DNA from: Spizellomyces punctatus DAOM BR117
Lineage: Eukaryota > Chytridiomycota > Chytridiomycetes > Spizellomycetales > Spizellomycetaceae
Assembly: GCF_000182565.1 (NCBI RefSeq)
Contig: NW_015971538.1
Span: 392,713 to 456,712 of the forward strand
Direction of reading: 5' to 3'
Length of the DNA stretch: 64,000 bases
Below are positions 36,132-46,139 of this stretch, one piece after another. Position numbers and translations under genes: made by a program. The notes under the pieces were generated by a model, which saw only the letters and a list, made by a program, of their open reading frames with translations, had not been told where the DNA came from and did not search any database. Numbering within the stretch: position 1 is the stretch's first letter; every line of letters starts with the position of its first letter.

Positions 36132-37697
36132 ATGAGCTGGGACCTGGACACGTTCATTGAGCGTCTCTATCGCAAGCAGCTTTTATCAGAAGGTGTCGTA
36201 AAGGAGCTTTGTGAAAAAACCAAGGAGATCCTCGTTCGCGAAGGAAACGTCGCGCAGGTCTCGGCGCCAGTAACGCTTGTCGGCGACGTACACGGGTCAG
36301 TTAATGCTGTATCCGTGTGTAATGGATGGTTCTTTTTGCTAATGGACTTGACGACATAGTCAATTTTACGATGTGTTGGAGATCTTCAAGATTGGTGGAT
36401 GGGCACCATTCACAAACTACGTTTTTCTGGGGGACTATGTGGACAGAGGATATTATTCTGTGGAAACCATCACGCTCCTCACATGCCTAAAACTTAGATG
36501 GCCGGATAGGATCACATTAGTGAGAGGAAATCACGAGTCCCGAGCCGTGACACAGGCAAGTTCTGCCACATCAATTTCAGAATGTGTGTCCAGATCTGAC
36601 GGTTCTCGCACGTACAAACAGACCTATGGATTTTACACGGAATGCATGCGAAAGTACGGAAATGCCAATGTGTGGACGTATTTTACGGATTTGTTTGATT
36701 ACTTGGTATTGTCAGTCGTGATTGACGATACGATTTTCTGCGTGCATGGAGGTATGTTTACTGCTTTCATCCGCCACCGGATGCCGCTGATTAAGGGATT
36801 CTTCCAAGGATTGAGCCCTTCCATACATACCATCGATCAAATCCGAGTAATAGATAGGTTCCGAGGTGAGTTTGCCCCTACTTTGGACCTCGCGACGAGA
36901 CCCTAACAGTCTTGGTTTTGGACAGAAATTCCCCACGAAGGGGCAATGGCCGATCTGGTATGGTCAGATCCAATATCCACACCTAGCTTTGCATCCTTGG
37001 GAGGAGGGACGGACGAAAAAGGCGACTTTGCCATTTCTCCACGCGGAGCTGGGTATCTATTTGGGAAGGAGGTTACACGAAAGTTTCTGGAAGTGAATGG
37101 GATGGGGCATATTTGTAGGGCACATCAATTGTGTATGGAAGGCTACCAGGTCCGTTTCTGCCTGGTATATACTGCTGGCTTCTCACACGCTCACGGAACT
37201 ATCACTTAGATTCTGTTCGACGATATGCTCTCAACGGTATGGTCAGCGCCAAACTACTGCTATCGCGCGGGAAATATGGCGTCCGTTTTGGAAATTGGAC
37301 CAGAGCTCCGTCGCTATTTTAATGTCTTTGGACCCTGTCCGGACCAAGATCGGGATGCACCAGGACGGGATGCCCCCGGGTCCTCTGGGGATTTAACGGC
37401 GCATTATCCAGAGACGGGTGATGAGGAAGGAGCGGGTGGGAACCAATGGCGACGAAAGAAGGCAGCACGGAAACTGGTGCCAGGTGCATTGCGAGATCCT
37501 TTAGAGATTGATGACTCGGAGCTAACGGCGGTGACTGGGGGAGGAATAACAAAGGTATGCATTGTTGCACACACTAGAACTTTTGAAAGTCCCTTCAAAG
37601 AATGCCGGAGACACTGTTGGATTTTCTGCTGTTACTTATTGTTGTGCTTTCTTTATACTGTAGGTTGTCGCAGAGTACTTTCTGTAGACTGGAAGTA
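36132..37697 (+). CDS. PPG1: PP2A-like serine/threonine phosphatase, PPG1 type
   Basis: Seven exons (36132-36295, 36360-36555, 36622-36751, 36809-36865, 36926-37149, 37210-37554, 37674-37697) encode 379 residues. The metallophosphatase motifs are intact: [59 protein letters not shown] and [12 protein letters not shown]. The last 24-nt exon adds VVAEYFL, keeping the YFL terminus that PP2A-group enzymes use for methylation. Yeast Ppg1 has the same RAHQLC and WSAPNYCYR versions and acts with the Far complex on mitophagy and pheromone signalling. A Gly/Asp/Pro-rich insert of about 65 residues (around 37345-37554) separates the catalytic core from the YFL end and is probably disordered. Confidence 0.9.
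36556..36621 (+). other. GC-AG intron in PPG1-type gene
   Basis: PPG1 intron 2 is 66 nt, starts GCAAGT (the classic GC donor) and ends AAACAG. Removing it joins VTQ to TYGFYTEC, as conserved in the family. It has no stop in frame, so retention would insert 22 residues and keep the frame. Confidence 0.85.
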
Positions 37698-37912
37698 ACT
37701 CTAGAATTCATTCAGAGTGACAGATAGGATTGGCGAATAAATTAGATTTGATTTCATGGGTACTGGTACCAAGCCGTTGTCCGGTCCACCTGGTGATTTA
37801 TCTATTGATTGCATATAGCGACATTAAACCTATTAGTCCGTTTGAATATAAAGATGCCTCAGATAATGAGTGCCTCTGGTTTTATGCCTGATAGGACGCC
37901 AATCACGGAGTA

Positions 37913-40050
37913 TTACTGATGATCGGGAATGACCTTCCGCAGCGCTCCGACGAAACGACTTGAAAAAGATTCCTCGGAAAACCGATCGACAACGTGTTGG
38001 CGAGCATGTATACGCATGCGAAGCTGCTCTTCTGAGGGCAGCCGCAATGCCTCCTCAAGAGCATCGGCAAATTCATTTACCGTCTCTGCTAGGAAGCCTA
38101 CAGAACGGACAAAAATTATGTTCTCTGAGAGATAGGAACACGCCACGTTTGTATCTGCCACGAACCTGTCTTGCTCCCTTGGTGCATTGTTACAATGTCC
38201 AATTTCGGCCCGCCAGAATTGTGTGCTACGGGTATGAGACCTGCCGCCTTTGAAAAACAGAGTGATTAAGGAGAAAGAGAAGAGCCTTCAAATCAATACG
38301 TTTTTACCATATACTCTACAATGCCAATCCCAAAATGCTCGTCCCGCATCGAATGCAAACCAATAGATCCTTTTTGTAAATATTCCAAAAGCGTGCTGTA
38401 CTTTGCATTCTCAATGAATTCTACTTGTTCCTAGCAACCCATATACTGGTTATCATCGCTTGTTTGTACCAGCGCAAAAGAGAAGAACGTACATAGATGC
38501 TGCAGTCCTCTGCATACTGCTTCAATTCTTCAACCCGCTTACGATCTTCGGCGTTTCGGCTGCCGCCTATGAGGATCAGCCGGATTTTCGATCCTTCTTG
38601 CCGGTATTTGGGTTCCCTTTCCAAAAGAGTTTGGAATGCAGATAATTGCAGTTTGTGTGCTTTTTCTGGTCTATTCATCAAAAGGATTCTGTGAGCATAA
38701 CGGGTTACTACCATTGACATGTATGGTTTAAATACCTAAATTGTGCAACTGATACGATCCATGGTTCTCTATTCTCAAGAGAAAATGATTGCAAAGATTC
38801 CGTATTACAAGGCGGATACACTACTGCCGTCCGTTTGGGAATTTTCCAAATACTGTTGACGTGTCCCAAAGTCCAGGTAGAATTTACCTGCGACATACGA
38901 CGAGACTGTTACAAGACGCGCACACTTTTGACAAGCAATAAATAAGCTTACCATGACAACGTCTGCGGTACGCCCAACGATTCCGTAGAGCCATGCAAAT
39001 AGTCGGTAATACCTGTATCCAAGGAATAAGACAAGCTCAACGCCATTTACTATGCGATGTAAACATACCATATTTTACCTCGCGTCAACACAGAGCTACG
39101 GGCCACCATACTTGAGTTGTTGAAATCAGTGACACCAGATACTACTTTGCCCAGCATATCTGCGCTTTTGACTGGTTGAATAACTCCACCTTTTAATGCG
39201 TCGATGTATAACACTCATGCATACCTGATGGTAGGATAATGAGTGTACGCTACCACTTTACATCCAAACATGTACTTGGCCAGAGGATACACAAAAGCGA
39301 ATCCAACAGTATCTATGGTAGTTCCCTTATATTAGCATTCATCATTCGTGAGCAATTCCGAAAACAAGAAAAATCGATCACGCACCTATAAAGACGTCCG
39401 GTAGAAGCAGTTGCATAGCCTCCCAGCCAACCAAAACAGATCCCAGGCTTTGACCCAGTAAGGTGAATATTCTGTATCTGAACCCAAGAAACAAAAGATG
39501 CATGAAAAGCTGCTTTCTCATAGTAGATGAGAAAAGATGATCAGACCTTTCAGCCTCCAAAAACCGCCATCGTTTTAGTGTCTGGAATCGCACCGTGCTT
39601 GGATCAATGTCAACGTTAAATTGAACCTAGTTTAATTGTCTACAATGTTATTCCACTTCCATGTGTCCCATAATTGATATGAGAACTTCCGACCTTTGCT
39701 TTCTGCAAAACCTGTTCAACAGGCCCAGCGTTGTCCCAACAATAAATCACACAGACCACATTTGGCCAAGTGTCCTGAATGGCTTTGATGGCAACCCACA
39801 AAACGCGTTCTCCGCCTCCACCTGCATCACTATAATAGAGAAGTTGGTCATGAAAAAGGATAGCGCGGCATCAGACCCACTGTCGGTGATCGTACCAGAA
39901 CGGATGGAAAAACCCGAGAATAGGGCCACCCTCCAAATGTCGCCGCTGTGTCCGCTTTCTGGACTGTATGTCGTGTGACCATAGGACCAACACCAGAACG
40001 ACGGCGCCCAGTAACCCGAACAAACATGCTGTTAGGGCAGCCAAGGTCAT
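37913..40050 (-). CDS. ALG11: GDP-Man:Man3GlcNAc2-PP-dolichol alpha-1,2-mannosyltransferase
   Basis: Twelve exons (40050-39896, 39829-39694, 39626-39547, 39477-39386, 39312-39225, 39164-39069, 39012-38952, 38887-38736, 38670-38493, 38430-38308, 38247-38166, 38097-37913) encode 475 residues. An N-terminal membrane anchor ([12 protein letters not shown]) is followed by a GT4-type glycosyltransferase with family phrases: [126 protein letters not shown]. Alg11 adds the fourth and fifth mannoses to the lipid-linked N-glycan precursor on the cytosolic face of the ER. The EX7E-type region ([22 protein letters not shown]) is intact. It is convergent with PPG1. Confidence 0.94.
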
Positions 40051-40826
40051 GCCGTCAAGAGAAAGTCATGCATGCTCTGAAAGCTGTGCATGAGGCTTGG
40101 GCCTGCTGGCTGGTGCTGCGCATGATTGGAACCGGATGGATCCGAATGACATGGTATGACTTCCGACAATGTTCGTGAAAAACCGACTAGAGTATTTTGT
40201 CAAAGTCCAAACCATCTCAGGTCAAATCCGTACGAGTCTGCTCAAGATCGTTTCTAGCGGTGGAGATGCATGTAACGCGATCAAGGCATACTGGACGCAC
40301 AGTGACACATGTTGACCAGTGCGATAGCGACCCGCCGATTCGTTTCCACATGAGCGAAGCAAACACCAGGGATACGCGATGGCCCAGGCTTAACGTCAAG
40401 CGCAATGGTGTCAAATAGAATTTGAAGGCTCGAATATGTCTAGAATATCATTGAGCTCAGAGACCTTTTGCGTGAGCAAGTCAGATCCGCCCGTAGATTA
40501 CTTGTAGATACAAGTCCTTATCCCCTTGTTCATGGCTCGGTTCCCGTCTTGGAGCATATCAAACTACGATTTCACACCATCGGAGGCGGTTGCAGCTGCA
40601 TTTTCCCGCTTCTTTAGCCAGGTGAGCTGACGGCGTGCTCTGTCGCCCAGTTCCTCCATTTCACGCCAACGTATCATTCTTGATATCGCGATCCCCCACG
40701 TGACTATTACCTCCTCGTGACTGTGCCTGCTCACATAAGATTCTTTTAGCCAGAAATTCTACTAGACCACAATTGTTCTTGCTGAACTCGACATTTTGGA
40801 TTGGTGAGCGCAACACGTTGCTCCAA
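40051..40826. promoter_or_regulatory. Divergent interval ALG11 / La-xRRM gene, with a possible 5' exon
   Basis: About 775 bp between two divergent starts. At 40532-40621 there is a well-formed potential exon: an ATG, 30 open codons (MARFPSWSISNYDFTPSEAV onward) and a GTGAGC donor. I could not splice it in frame onto the La-motif exon, so it is left as a possible 5' leader or separate short product. A CACGTG lies at 40697-40702. Confidence 0.4.
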
Positions 40827-42063
40827 ATGCCGTCACCTACACAACCGTTATCGGACACTGCCCGAAAGGCTGTGCGAGATTTGCTGCTTATTTACTTTTG
40901 TAATTCGGAGATTAACGGAACTGTGGCAAACATTCCAAAGAATGTAATATCTCACGAAGACTGGGTAGCTGGATGTCAGTTCTGCGTATTTTGATCTCCG
41001 AATATGTAGGTGGTTGCTGAAACTACGTTTCCTGCACAGGGATACCCATATCGACTCTGGCCTCTTTTAAGCGTCTGCAAGCAATCACCAAAGACCCGCT
41101 AGAAATCGCCCGAGCGGCTGTTGAATTAGCGCCAGCCATTTTCGAAGCGAGCCCTGATGGAAGCAGACTTCGAAGAAGAATACCGTATGATGAAAAATAT
41201 GCTGCAGAAATAGATGCTCGAGAAGCCATTTCTCGAAACATTGTGCAAGTGCACGGGTTTGGAGCGTCCACTGCGACGACTGAAGTGCGTGCATACTTTG
41301 AGAGGTTTGGGCCGGTAGTGCAATTGGCGGCTGTGGGGCCGGTAGATAAAGGCACTTTCCACGTCGAGTTTGCAAATGTGGAAGATATGGTCAAGGTTCT
41401 TGCACAGTCTCATATCTACGAAGATATGCAGATACAGGTTCAAGGGAAGAGTAAAAATGTGCGAGAGCCATCCACCCCATCTGCCGCAAGAGCAGCAGCG
41501 ATTTCATCCCTCGAGACTCATGCGGGAGTCACCACGTATCCACATAACCGCATCGTTCAATTTGTCCTCTCTGATCCGCAAATCACAAAGCTTGCCATCA
41601 AGGTTGCTGCGGAACAATTTGCATCTGTGCATTCTATTGATCTGGAACGTGACGCGGAGGCGGGGTACATTCGATTCAAAAAATCTGTAGCAAAGGAGGT
41701 GGTGAACGTAATTGAGCGACAGGGTGGATTACAAGTGAATGGAGAACGAGTCGAACTTCGATCCCTTGAAGGTGGATGTCTTGTTTTGTGTTTGTTTTCC
41801 TGCCTGTTCATGATCTTAATACTCCCTTGTTCAATCGTTCAGGTGAGGAAGAGAGGCTTTATTGGTCCGTCTCCAAGTATCGCGCGGAAAATAGCGAGTT
41901 GCCCAAACCCCTCGATGCACAGTCTCGGCGCGTTCACAGCCGCCAAGAAAGACGAGCGGAACGCGCGCCGTACAATGGGCGTAAGACTAGACGTTCGAAG
42001 AACAAGGCACCACCGCCAAAAGTTAAAGTGGATGAATTGCAAGCTCTTTTACAGGGGCTTTGA
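40827..42063 (+). CDS. La-motif, RRM and xRRM RNA-binding protein, LARP7-like
   Basis: Three exons (40827-40974, 41040-41771, 41843-42063) encode 366 residues. A divergent La motif (about 10-85) ends GWIPISTLASFKRLQAI and is followed by the family's winged-helix tail with ASPDGSRLRRR. A canonical RRM follows (IVQVHGFGASTATTEVRAYF, GTFHVEFANVEDMV). The C-terminal domain reads as an xRRM: GYIRFKKSVAKEVVNVI, then ERVELRSLEGEEERLYW and a basic tail. The combination La motif-RRM-xRRM with the LxGEEExxYW end is typical of LARP7 (animal 7SK, ciliate p65, fission yeast Pof8) and genuine La proteins. LARP7 members bind the 3' end of telomerase or 7SK RNA. The La-motif aromatic pocket is poorly conserved by eye and the exact N-terminus is uncertain. 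The alternative is a genuine La protein (Lhp1) for Pol III transcripts. Confidence 0.74.
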
Positions 42064-42205
42064 TCCTGTTTATTTAATTGTAGCTTTTTGTGTATTCTTG
42101 TTTAATATTATCGTACATATTTGGTCTAATTGCGCATGTTACAACTCTACAGACAATACAAGCCGTGATGTAAGTTTTACTTGCAAGCAAAGCTGTTTAA
42201 ATACT

Positions 42206-42716
42206 CACGTGTGTATGGAAGCTGTACATTTACAATATACACACTTGCAAAAAGACAATAATCAATTGCCACCCATACACATCGGAGCACAAGGAGCAAT
42301 CTTAATTCCTATTCATGAGCAAGTGCCCTCGTCGATAGGTTCATGTCATTTCCTTTCCTGTTGTTGTTGTTGTTTCCAACCCAACACACCCTTATCGAAT
42401 GTGTTTTTTAGGCGGACATTATCGGCGGGAAATGCGTCCAACCTCCGCCAATAACTAAAAAAAACGTCTAGTTCTAGGTCCTTTTGATCACCCCCCGACC
42501 ATCCAAGTTTCTGATGACGAGAGAACTCTACGATTGGGTCAAACTTGCAATCCACGTGTTTTCTAGTCATGCTGATTGGCTCAAGATTGTAAAGAGAAAA
42601 ATAAACCGGCGAATCCCGTCTGCGCATCACGAGGCTTTTCAAACGTTCCCAGGGCACTGGTTTCGGTTATCTGTTGCCCAAATGAAACCGACCCCTTATT
42701 GATACAAACGCACGTG
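42206..42716. promoter_or_regulatory. Three CACGTG E-boxes upstream of bHLH gene
   Basis: CACGTG occurs at 42206-42211, 42552-42557 and 42711-42716. About 0.25 would be expected by chance in 955 bp at even base composition. The downstream gene encodes a bHLH protein with the residues that specify CACGTG, so autoregulation is possible. Confidence 0.4.
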
Positions 42717-42751
42717 CAAATTTATAGCGTCACACAGGCACTGCACGCGAG

Positions 42752-42781
42752 CGACTGGGTTTTCGCACGCGACTGGGTTTT
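42752..42781. repeat. Short direct repeat
   Basis: Two copies of CGACTGGGTTTT (42752-42763 and 42770-42781), 18 bp start to start. Could be paired factor sites or a small duplication. Confidence 0.5.
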
Positions 42782-43018
42782 TGGCTGATAACCTCCCCCA
42801 TGTGAAAATGTTTTTCCCATCGATTTCCGCCCATTTTTTTTTTTTTTCCTATCATTGGCGTGTGCGTGCGCGTAAATGATGGCAAGTTGTGTTTTAGATA
42901 GGGTCATTTACAAAGATACAAAAGGGAAACGGAGGGGGAGATTACCCTTGTGTTTTTTCTATAAATTACGAGACTTTTTACTTGTCCCCCCGCAACACAC
43001 ACACACACTTGTTAAAAG

Positions 43019-43855
43019 ATGGAATTTGTTGCTTATCATCACCAGCACCCGATTGAACAACGTCCGCAACACTTGTACCGTCCAGTGACGACGACCATGC
43101 CACAAGCTTCGCAAGCGCCTCGGTATATGCCATACCCAGACAAACAACAACAACAACAACAACAACAAGAACGGCAATCGCTTCCTCCCGTCGCTTCCGT
43201 CTTTCACCCACAGTATGCCCAACGGCCGGCCTTACCGCCTCCTCATCATCTCGTTCAGCCGTCATACCCACAACCACTTGCAATGATCAAACAAGAGCCT
43301 CGCTCTCCTCCGTCACGTCCGGACGAAAAGACAGACAAGGAACTCTTGCGCAAAGTCTCCCATTCCGCCATTGAGCGTAGAAGACGAGAACGTATTAATG
43401 ATAAGATTATGCAATTAAAGGGGCTTGTGCCTTCCTGCGCCCACCAGGAAAATTTGCACAAGCTGTCGATTCTCCAAAACGCGATTGATTACATTCGCCT
43501 TCTCAAGGACCAGCTCGAACACCAGGAACAAGCGAACAAGAAGCTTCAGCAACAGCAACAGCGATTGGAACCTTCTCCTCCGCAAGCACCTGGGCCTTAT
43601 GAGCGGAGACCAAGCATGTGCAGTCTCCCTTCTCCCATTCCGAACCCGTCGTCTCCTGAAGACAGGCCCGCCTACCCGATATCCTCCCCCTTATACCGAT
43701 CCGATTCCGAATATGAAATGTCGAGGAGAGAAGAGGTGACGGGTCTGCTGATGCTATCTGGCATAAGGCCTTCTCCGGAACCCGCCGCTTCCACTCCGCC
43801 TCTTCCCGAAAAGAAGCCATCGCGGCCCATGTCGGTGGGCAGCTTGCTGTGCTAG
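43019..43855 (+). CDS. bHLH transcription factor with polyglutamine tract
   Basis: A single uninterrupted exon encodes 278 residues, unusual here. The N-terminal 120 residues are Gln/Pro/His-rich and include eight consecutive Gln encoded by pure CAA repeats. The bHLH spans about residues 120-175: basic region KVSHSAIERRRRERINDK, helix 1 to LVPSC, then LHKLSILQNAIDYIRLLKDQ for helix 2. A short Gln-rich coiled coil (QANKKLQQQQQRL) and a Pro/Ser-rich tail follow. Basic-region residues His5, Glu9 and Arg13 are those of class B factors that read CACGTG (MITF/USF/MYC-like and Pho4/SREBP relatives). It acts in the nucleus as a dimer. It sits between two long gene-poor stretches, which suggests complex regulation. 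No zipper of clear length is seen. Confidence 0.88.
   Translation: MEFVAYHHQHPIEQRPQHLYRPVTTTMPQASQAPRYMPYPDKQQQQQQQQERQSLPPVASVFHPQYAQRPALPPPHHLVQPSYPQPLAMIKQEPRSPPSRPDEKTDKELLRKVSHSAIERRRRERINDKIMQLKGLVPSCAHQENLHKLSILQNAIDYIRLLKDQLEHQEQANKKLQQQQQRLEPSPPQAPGPYERRPSMCSLPSPIPNPSSPEDRPAYPISSPLYRSDSEYEMSRREEVTGLLMLSGIRPSPEPAASTPPLPEKKPSRPMSVGSLLC
43145..43168 (+). repeat. (CAA)8 microsatellite in coding sequence
   Basis: Eight perfect CAA units encode eight glutamines in the bHLH protein. Pure codon repeats tend to change length between strains. Confidence 0.95.
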
Positions 43856-46139
43856 TCTCCTTTTAATTATGATACGAATGGAAAAAGGGTTTTATTTTTA
43901 TTTTTTGTACCATGATTAGTTTGCTGGTGTGTTGAGCTTGTGTGTATATAACATAGATCGTATTTGGAAAAAGACTCTTTTTTTTTTTGCAACTGTCGGA
44001 GTTTTGCTTGCTTGGTTCAACTTTCCCGGTTTCCAAAGGGATTCCGCGTGTTAAATTCATTTCTACAAGTATGATCGACTTTAGGAGCAGGGACAAACGT
44101 CCTCCTTGTGCGATGACCAACCCGCAAAGGGACCAGCAAAGATCTGGAACTGGGGAAAATGGCAGAGTAAACATTTTGCACGAGCCGGGACGGAAGCGCA
44201 AGGGGGAAACGCGGCGTCGTGAAAGCCACGCAATTTGCCTGAAATGCAAATCTCGGAGGTCAGAATGATGTCGTTGCTCTTTCTACTTGGAATGCTTAAT
44301 TATCGATATGTACCATCAAGCCACTACAGGCCAGGGTCGCCGGAATGAGCAACCCGCCGATCCTGGTGCGAGTAATGGAAGATAAACATTTCTCCGTGGA
44401 CTTTCACAAGGTGGTGCGTATTTGATATTTCACGAGCTTTTTTGCACTCTGGCGGTGGATGCCCGCCAAGGCATTGCATCCAAAGCAAAACAAAGGCACC
44501 CACGCAGAAAGGTAACGGGCGTACTTCTCCATGAAATGTCGTACCGCCAAGCGCCCGAAATGACAGACTCCATCCAAATCCAGGCCAGTGCATGCTCCAC
44601 CTGCACATGCAAAACATGCAGCAGCTGGAGCGGGCTGCTGTGTGAATGCTGGTCGGGCGGGTCGGAAGCACATCACTCAGCAAAAAAAAATCTCATGTGA
44701 AAACAAAGAGCCACTGAAAGGCGCCCTGAGTTAATAAATCGGTTAATTAGATGACTTCAAACCAAAAGGCCACGCCACGAGCCTGCAGCTTCGCCCAACC
44801 AGAAACAGTTGACCAAACGTTTTCCCCCAACAAAAGTTTCAACAGCTTGTTTGATGCGGCAGGTAAAAAGTTGCATTGGATTTTCATGCTCTCGACATAC
44901 AGTACGGGCGCGCTATGTCGTCTACCGCCCGGAAGAGAGATGCCATGTGTATCCTAGAGTTCATGACTTGCTCGAAACATGGAGTTGACGAGAATGCTCG
45001 TTGTCCAAGGTACGTACGGAGAATCGATGACCATTCAAGACTTTGGGGCTCACTGGGAGAGTCGGATTATCCTTGTCAGTCATGTTTGTTCCCACCTTTT
45101 GCATTGTCCTGTGGTGTTGACCTTTATGATTCCTCTGAAACTTTAGTCACACGACAAGGTCCATCAGCACGAGAGAAGAGCAGGAGCGAACGAGACTGGG
45201 GTGATTGTCAGAATCCCATCCACTGCCTCTAAAAGGCGCCTTCCCGTGACGACCACCATTTCTACCTCCTCAGATAGAGAATTGCAGATCAGAGAAAGCG
45301 CGGGGTTCACGGTAGGATTCCCCCGGTCTTGTTTTCTGTATCTATCGTATCCGACCGAGTATATCGATGGCGGGGATACGATCAAAAGGAAAATCTTTGG
45401 ATGATAAGAATGACCAAAGATGCAATCAAAACGTTGCACTGCAATGTCGCGTGCCTGTCAAACATTTCCATTGCGTCGAGCGATGAATGACGATCGGGGC
45501 ATGGGCAGTGTCGGAGCGTGCGATGGAAAACAATGGAAATCAAAGGCCATTGAAAGAAACGACACCGCCGAAGGACCACAGCAAAGCCGAGCACGAGTCT
45601 GTCCACGTGCTCATGTGCATGGGCTTCTTCTTTTTACTGGTTTTTCTTTTTTGACACCAACCGTTGACCCACATGACGATTCCTGGGCGGCCGCAAAAAC
45701 GTGGTGTGTAGCGTGTTTGATGTTTTGCATCTTTTAAAGTCGCCAGCCATCAGTTTAGATCACTTGTTCGTTTTTCCGTCGAGCAGATTACTTGTCGCAT
45801 TGTAAAAAGTGATTGTAAAAGGTGACCAATGGGTCTCGACCAGCTCTCCAATATGCTACTTTGTTATTGCGCAATAAATCGTTTTGACAGTGTCATTCCG
45901 CTGGTCAATGGCTAGCATTACGTAATCCGACGAAGCCTTGCCCTAGATCAATCCCCCCAAAAGTGGTCCTTGGAGTGTCAACCAAGTTTAAACATGTTGT
46001 TAAATTTGACAATGCAAACTGTAGGGGATATGTTCTGGATGACGCGCGCGCAAATAAAGGGATACCAAAACAAACAAACTATATACAACATCCCATCTTG
46101 CATCACATCTGTCGTCGTCTGCTTCTATTGCACCAATAC
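43856..46139. other. Long gene-poor interval
   Basis: About 2.3 kb, the largest stretch without a supported gene. Open frames here are short, lack family similarity and cannot be spliced convincingly. It contains a T-run (about 43978-43989), a CACGTG at 45604-45609, and GC-rich islands alternating with AT-rich parts. It could hold non-coding RNA or distal regulatory sites; I see no tRNA cloverleaf. Confidence 0.4.

Larger units (their letters stand above)
42064..43018. promoter_or_regulatory. bHLH gene upstream region
   Basis: About 955 bp with no supported gene. It contains three CACGTG E-boxes, a TATAAAT about 60 bp before the bHLH start, a CA dinucleotide run (about 42998-43010) and a short direct repeat. 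The first part also serves as the 3' region of the La-xRRM gene. Confidence 0.5.

Noticed and set aside
42346-42657. Minus-strand open frame of about 100 codons in the bHLH upstream region
   Set aside because: No ATG at the proper place, Gln run derives from a GTT microsatellite, and no family resemblance.
43863-44683. Several open frames of 90-130 codons downstream of the bHLH gene
   Set aside because: They overlap each other on both strands, lack good starts and show no domain or splice support.
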